From: UBA9300 sp032260385
GTDB lineage: Bacteria; Bacteroidota; Bacteroidia; Bacteroidales; VadinHA17
Direction of reading: 5' to 3'
Assembly: GCA_032260385.1 (NCBI GenBank)
Contig: JAVVEL010000005.1
Location: forward strand, 68,185 to 132,184
DNA: 64,000 bases
The translations under genes were made by a program, and so were the position numbers. A model generated the notes under the pieces. The model made no database searches. It saw nothing but the letters and a program-made list of their open reading frames with translations, and was not told where the DNA came from. Shown piece after piece: positions 61,798 to 64,000 of this stretch (within the stretch, counting starts at the first letter, position 1; every line of letters begins with the position of its first letter).

Positions 61798-63723
61798 TTA
61801 ATTAGTTGAACCGGATTGATTATTTTTCACAGCCTTTTTTGCTGCCTCAAGATGAAGAAATGCTTCATGGTTATAACCAACGTTTTGCATTCTTAAGTCC
61901 CAGCTGCTTTGTAGAATATCCTGAGCTTCCGTGAACTTACCCTGTTTGTACAAACCCCAGCCTTTACAATCCAGGTAATGGAAATTGTCAGGATCCACAG
62001 AAAGCGCCCTCTCAACAAGTTCGAGTCCTTCCTCAATGTTGATATCGTTGTCAATAAGCATATATGCCAGATTATTCATCCTGGTGGCACTCTCAGGATG
62101 CAGTGAAAGTGCTTTGCGATACTTTTCTTCTGCCTTTTGAAGCATCCCTGCTTCCAGATAAATGTCTCCCAGGTCAGATGTTATGGCTGCCTCGGAATAT
62201 GATCTTTCTTCAAGGGCAGAAATATACCCGTCAATATATTCATTTGCTGCCTTTGTTTTTCCCGTACTTAATGCAAGAATTGCCTGCCTGTAAAGTAGAA
62301 AATAATTACCGGGGAAATCCTTTTGTGCTTTCCTGTACAGTTTCTTTTCTTTTCTGTACTTTTCTCTTTTGTGATATGCTTCTCCCAGGTTGGCGTAATG
62401 AAAGAACCAGGGAGGTTTTGACCCTCTTTTATCATATAGTTCAAATATTCTTTCATACTCCCTAATTGCTTTATCATATTGTTCCAGAATGAGATAGTTT
62501 TGACCCAGGAGATATCTTTCAACCGGTGATTGGTCATCAATTGCAAGTATCTGTTTAAGGTATTTGTTCTCTTCCTCAGGTGTTTCAAAACATGCGGCAT
62601 ACAACCAGTCTGTAATGATTTTCAAGCGCACCGGCATTAAATCTCTCTTGCTGTAAATCTGCAGACACCATTTTTTCGCTTCTTCATACAATTCCTGGTT
62701 TAAATAAGAGACAGCAATAAATATTGCTGGAGGGATAAAATTAGAATCTGCTTCCAATGCCTGCAGGTACCAGTTCCTCGCTGCCGGAAAATCTAATTCT
62801 ATAAAAGCTCTTCCACCAAATAGATTATACCTGCATGCTTCAGGAGAATTTGATATTCCATAATAAAATTGAGGTGATCCAGCAGACAAACCGCTTACCA
62901 ATTTATTTATAATAAGGAAATCCCTGACTTTTCTTTTGAGCGAGTCTATTATCGGAAAGATCATATCCTCCCTGGCCTCTCCGTCTATTTCAAAGGACCG
63001 GAAAATTTCATCTGTCTTTGAGTCAACCAGACGGGCATTTAAACGTATGTTTTCACCTGCCTGTTTAATAGTGCCGTAAATAAAAATATTTGCATCAAGT
63101 TTTTGTGATATATCTCTGGCCATGGAAGGTGTAAGTGAAGCATAATTAACAGGATCTTTGCCTCGTAAAAAATTGTTTATTGTTTCTGTCTGCCTGACTT
63201 TCAGTTCTTCAGTGTTTGTCAAAGATGATATTAATTCATTCTGAATACCCTCCTGCCAGATGTTCCAGATTGTATCTCCTGTCATATTCTGAAAGGGCAT
63301 TACGGCTATTGTAACCTCATCTTTTGAACTGAGCTCTTGCAGCTTATCGGGCTTGAATATTTTTGGGTAAACCAGAACTATAACTGCTATCAGCAATACC
63401 GCAATAACCATATCACTTACCTTTAGTTTCCTTTTCGCTGACTTTGAAACTAGCTCTTTCTCCTTTTCAACTTTAGCTGGTTTCGTCTTTTGTATTCCAC
63501 CGGGGGTAAAATCATATAACCAGGATACAACAGCAGAAATTATGAAACCAATGCATAAAATGACCAGGACAAAATTTATGGTCCATTGAGGTAATCCCAG
63601 GGGTTCGGCAATTATTGAAATAAGTTCCAGGATCACATAGGAAGCCGCCCCATATCCGATAACGACACGGATAACTTTCCTGCGTTTTAGCTCCTGCCAG
63701 AAGTTTTGAGGTTTTTCAGGCAT
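61798..63723 (-). CDS. TPR protein with membrane helices and TolB-like domain
   Basis: The 641-residue protein starts with a short basic segment, three hydrophobic helices (about residues 20-40, 52-72 and 103-120) and a periplasmic-type TolB/FlgO-like domain with VTIAVMPFQNMTGD near residue 140. About eight TPR units fill residues 330-630. This layout occurs in Bacteroidota as a variant of adenylate-cyclase-like signalling proteins, but no cyclase or DNA-binding domain is present here, so an enzymatic role is unlikely. Partners are not known. The ATG at 63723 is preferred. A 55-base repeat element lies on each side, and no operon partner is near. Confidence 0.8.
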   Translation of the reverse strand: MPEKPQNFWQELKRRKVIRVVIGYGAASYVILELISIIAEPLGLPQWTINFVLVILCIGFIISAVVSWLYDFTPGGIQKTKPAKVEKEKELVSKSAKRKLKVSDMVIAVLLIAVIVLVYPKIFKPDKLQELSSKDEVTIAVMPFQNMTGDTIWNIWQEGIQNELISSLTNTEELKVRQTETINNFLRGKDPVNYASLTPSMARDISQKLDANIFIYGTIKQAGENIRLNARLVDSKTDEIFRSFEIDGEAREDMIFPIIDSLKRKVRDFLIINKLVSGLSAGSPQFYYGISNSPEACRYNLFGGRAFIELDFPAARNWYLQALEADSNFIPPAIFIAVSYLNQELYEEAKKWCLQIYSKRDLMPVRLKIITDWLYAACFETPEEENKYLKQILAIDDQSPVERYLLGQNYLILEQYDKAIREYERIFELYDKRGSKPPWFFHYANLGEAYHKREKYRKEKKLYRKAQKDFPGNYFLLYRQAILALSTGKTKAANEYIDGYISALEERSYSEAAITSDLGDIYLEAGMLQKAEEKYRKALSLHPESATRMNNLAYMLIDNDINIEEGLELVERALSVDPDNFHYLDCKGWGLYKQGKFTEAQDILQSSWDLRMQNVGYNHEAFLHLEAAKKAVKNNQSGSTN

Positions 63724-63889
63724 CATGACCAGGTTTAGGTACATAAATATAAATCAATTGCTTATAATAATCAAATAAAACTAAGCATCGAAGTACTCTG
63801 TAAATATGATGTCAGGATCTATATGGCTTGTGTAATGGAGTGTAAAGTTCGGGGACTTAGTATCTGGTGCAAGAATTAATCATAAAGCC

Positions 63890-63945
63890 GGTTGCAACTC
63901 TCTTTTTTTCCAAAACGAATTTTTCGCCAGAGATGCAAGCAGAAA
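63890..63945 (+). repeat. 55-base element, copy B
   Basis: GGTTGCAACTCTC at 63890 begins a copy of the element at 61624, with one length change and several substitutions. The remaining spacer 63745-64000 has no other feature I can support. Confidence 0.7.
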
Positions 63946-64000
63946 TCTTTTCCCTGGGCTTGACATCATGAGAAAAACGTAATTTTAATGGTGGTCACCT

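Noticed and set aside
61624..63945. Insertion sequence around the TPR gene
   Set aside because: The flanking repeats are in direct orientation and diverged, and no transposase or target-site duplication is visible.
1..64000. tRNA, rRNA, integrase or phage genes
   Set aside because: I found none when reading the intergenic spacers; a tRNAscan or Infernal run would be needed to exclude a missed tRNA.

Overview
The window is chromosomal DNA of a Bacteroidota bacterium, probably of the Bacteroidales/Marinilabiliales kind. The evidence is a complete porP-porK-porL-porM-porN (gldKLMN) type IX secretion (T9SS) operon, a PorX regulator, several protein families found mainly in Bacteroidota (DUF4270, DUF4296, DUF4834, DUF5723, HU-SPOR), and a recurring promoter element TAnnTTTG, the Bacteroidota -7 box, in front of about eighteen genes. 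I see no rRNA, tRNA, CRISPR array, transposase or phage gene. Convergent genes are packed within a few bases of each other.

Layout. 1-4.1 kb: end of porX, then tsaE, an alanine dehydrogenase-like gene and an LD-carboxypeptidase (reverse). 4.2-7.4 kb: metG and an HU-SPOR protein (reverse). 7.5-13.7 kb: a sugar-nucleotide operon. Its first four genes match the WbpE, WbpD, WbpB and WbpA steps that make UDP-2,3-diacetamido-2,3-dideoxyglucuronate; galE and rfbB follow. 13.7-19.6 kb: a DUF4270 lipoprotein and a one-domain glycogen synthase (reverse), then panC, panD, a flippase-like membrane protein and radA. 19.6-25.6 kb: a class A penicillin-binding protein (reverse), topA and an arginase-fold protein without its metal ligands. 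25.8-31.6 kb: the T9SS core operon, closed by a clear terminator. 31.6-41.5 kb: manC (reverse), mlaE-mlaF, a reverse cluster of envelope proteins, and a cyanophycinase-like lipoprotein. 41.5-42.0 kb: a gene-poor, hairpin-rich stretch. 42.0-49.8 kb: trpS (reverse), then rbfA, a methyltransferase, a LolC/E-type permease, a DUF4296 lipoprotein and an amidohydrolase, followed by a hemerythrin-like protein (reverse), a MurG-like glycosyltransferase and a PAP2 membrane protein (reverse). 49.8-57.3 kb: rpoN, asnS, a universal stress protein, a sodium/solute symporter and an ABC exporter, all reverse. 57.5-61.5 kb: rnr and a three-gene PqqD / HprK-like / S26-peptidase cassette. 61.8-63.7 kb: a TPR protein (reverse) bracketed by a repeated 55-base element.

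How parts may work together. PorX and PorPKLMN are regulator and core of type IX secretion. The Wbp-type enzymes could supply the modified glucuronate used in Porphyromonas as linking sugar between T9SS cargo and A-LPS, so regulator, machine and anchor-sugar supply may lie within 32 kb. The PqqD/HprK/S26 cassette, with an ABC exporter of unusual signature on the other strand, resembles parts of peptide-modification (RiPP-type) loci, but no precursor peptide or modifying enzyme is visible.

The most unusual DNA features are short tandem duplications at gene junctions. A 77-base one lies at the HprK/S26 junction, a roughly 63-base one at the PqqD/HprK junction, a 42-base one duplicates the promoter and first codons of the LD-carboxypeptidase gene, and a 44-base repeat precedes galE. 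There is also a run of perfect hairpins with mutually exclusive pairings after the cyanophycinase-like gene.
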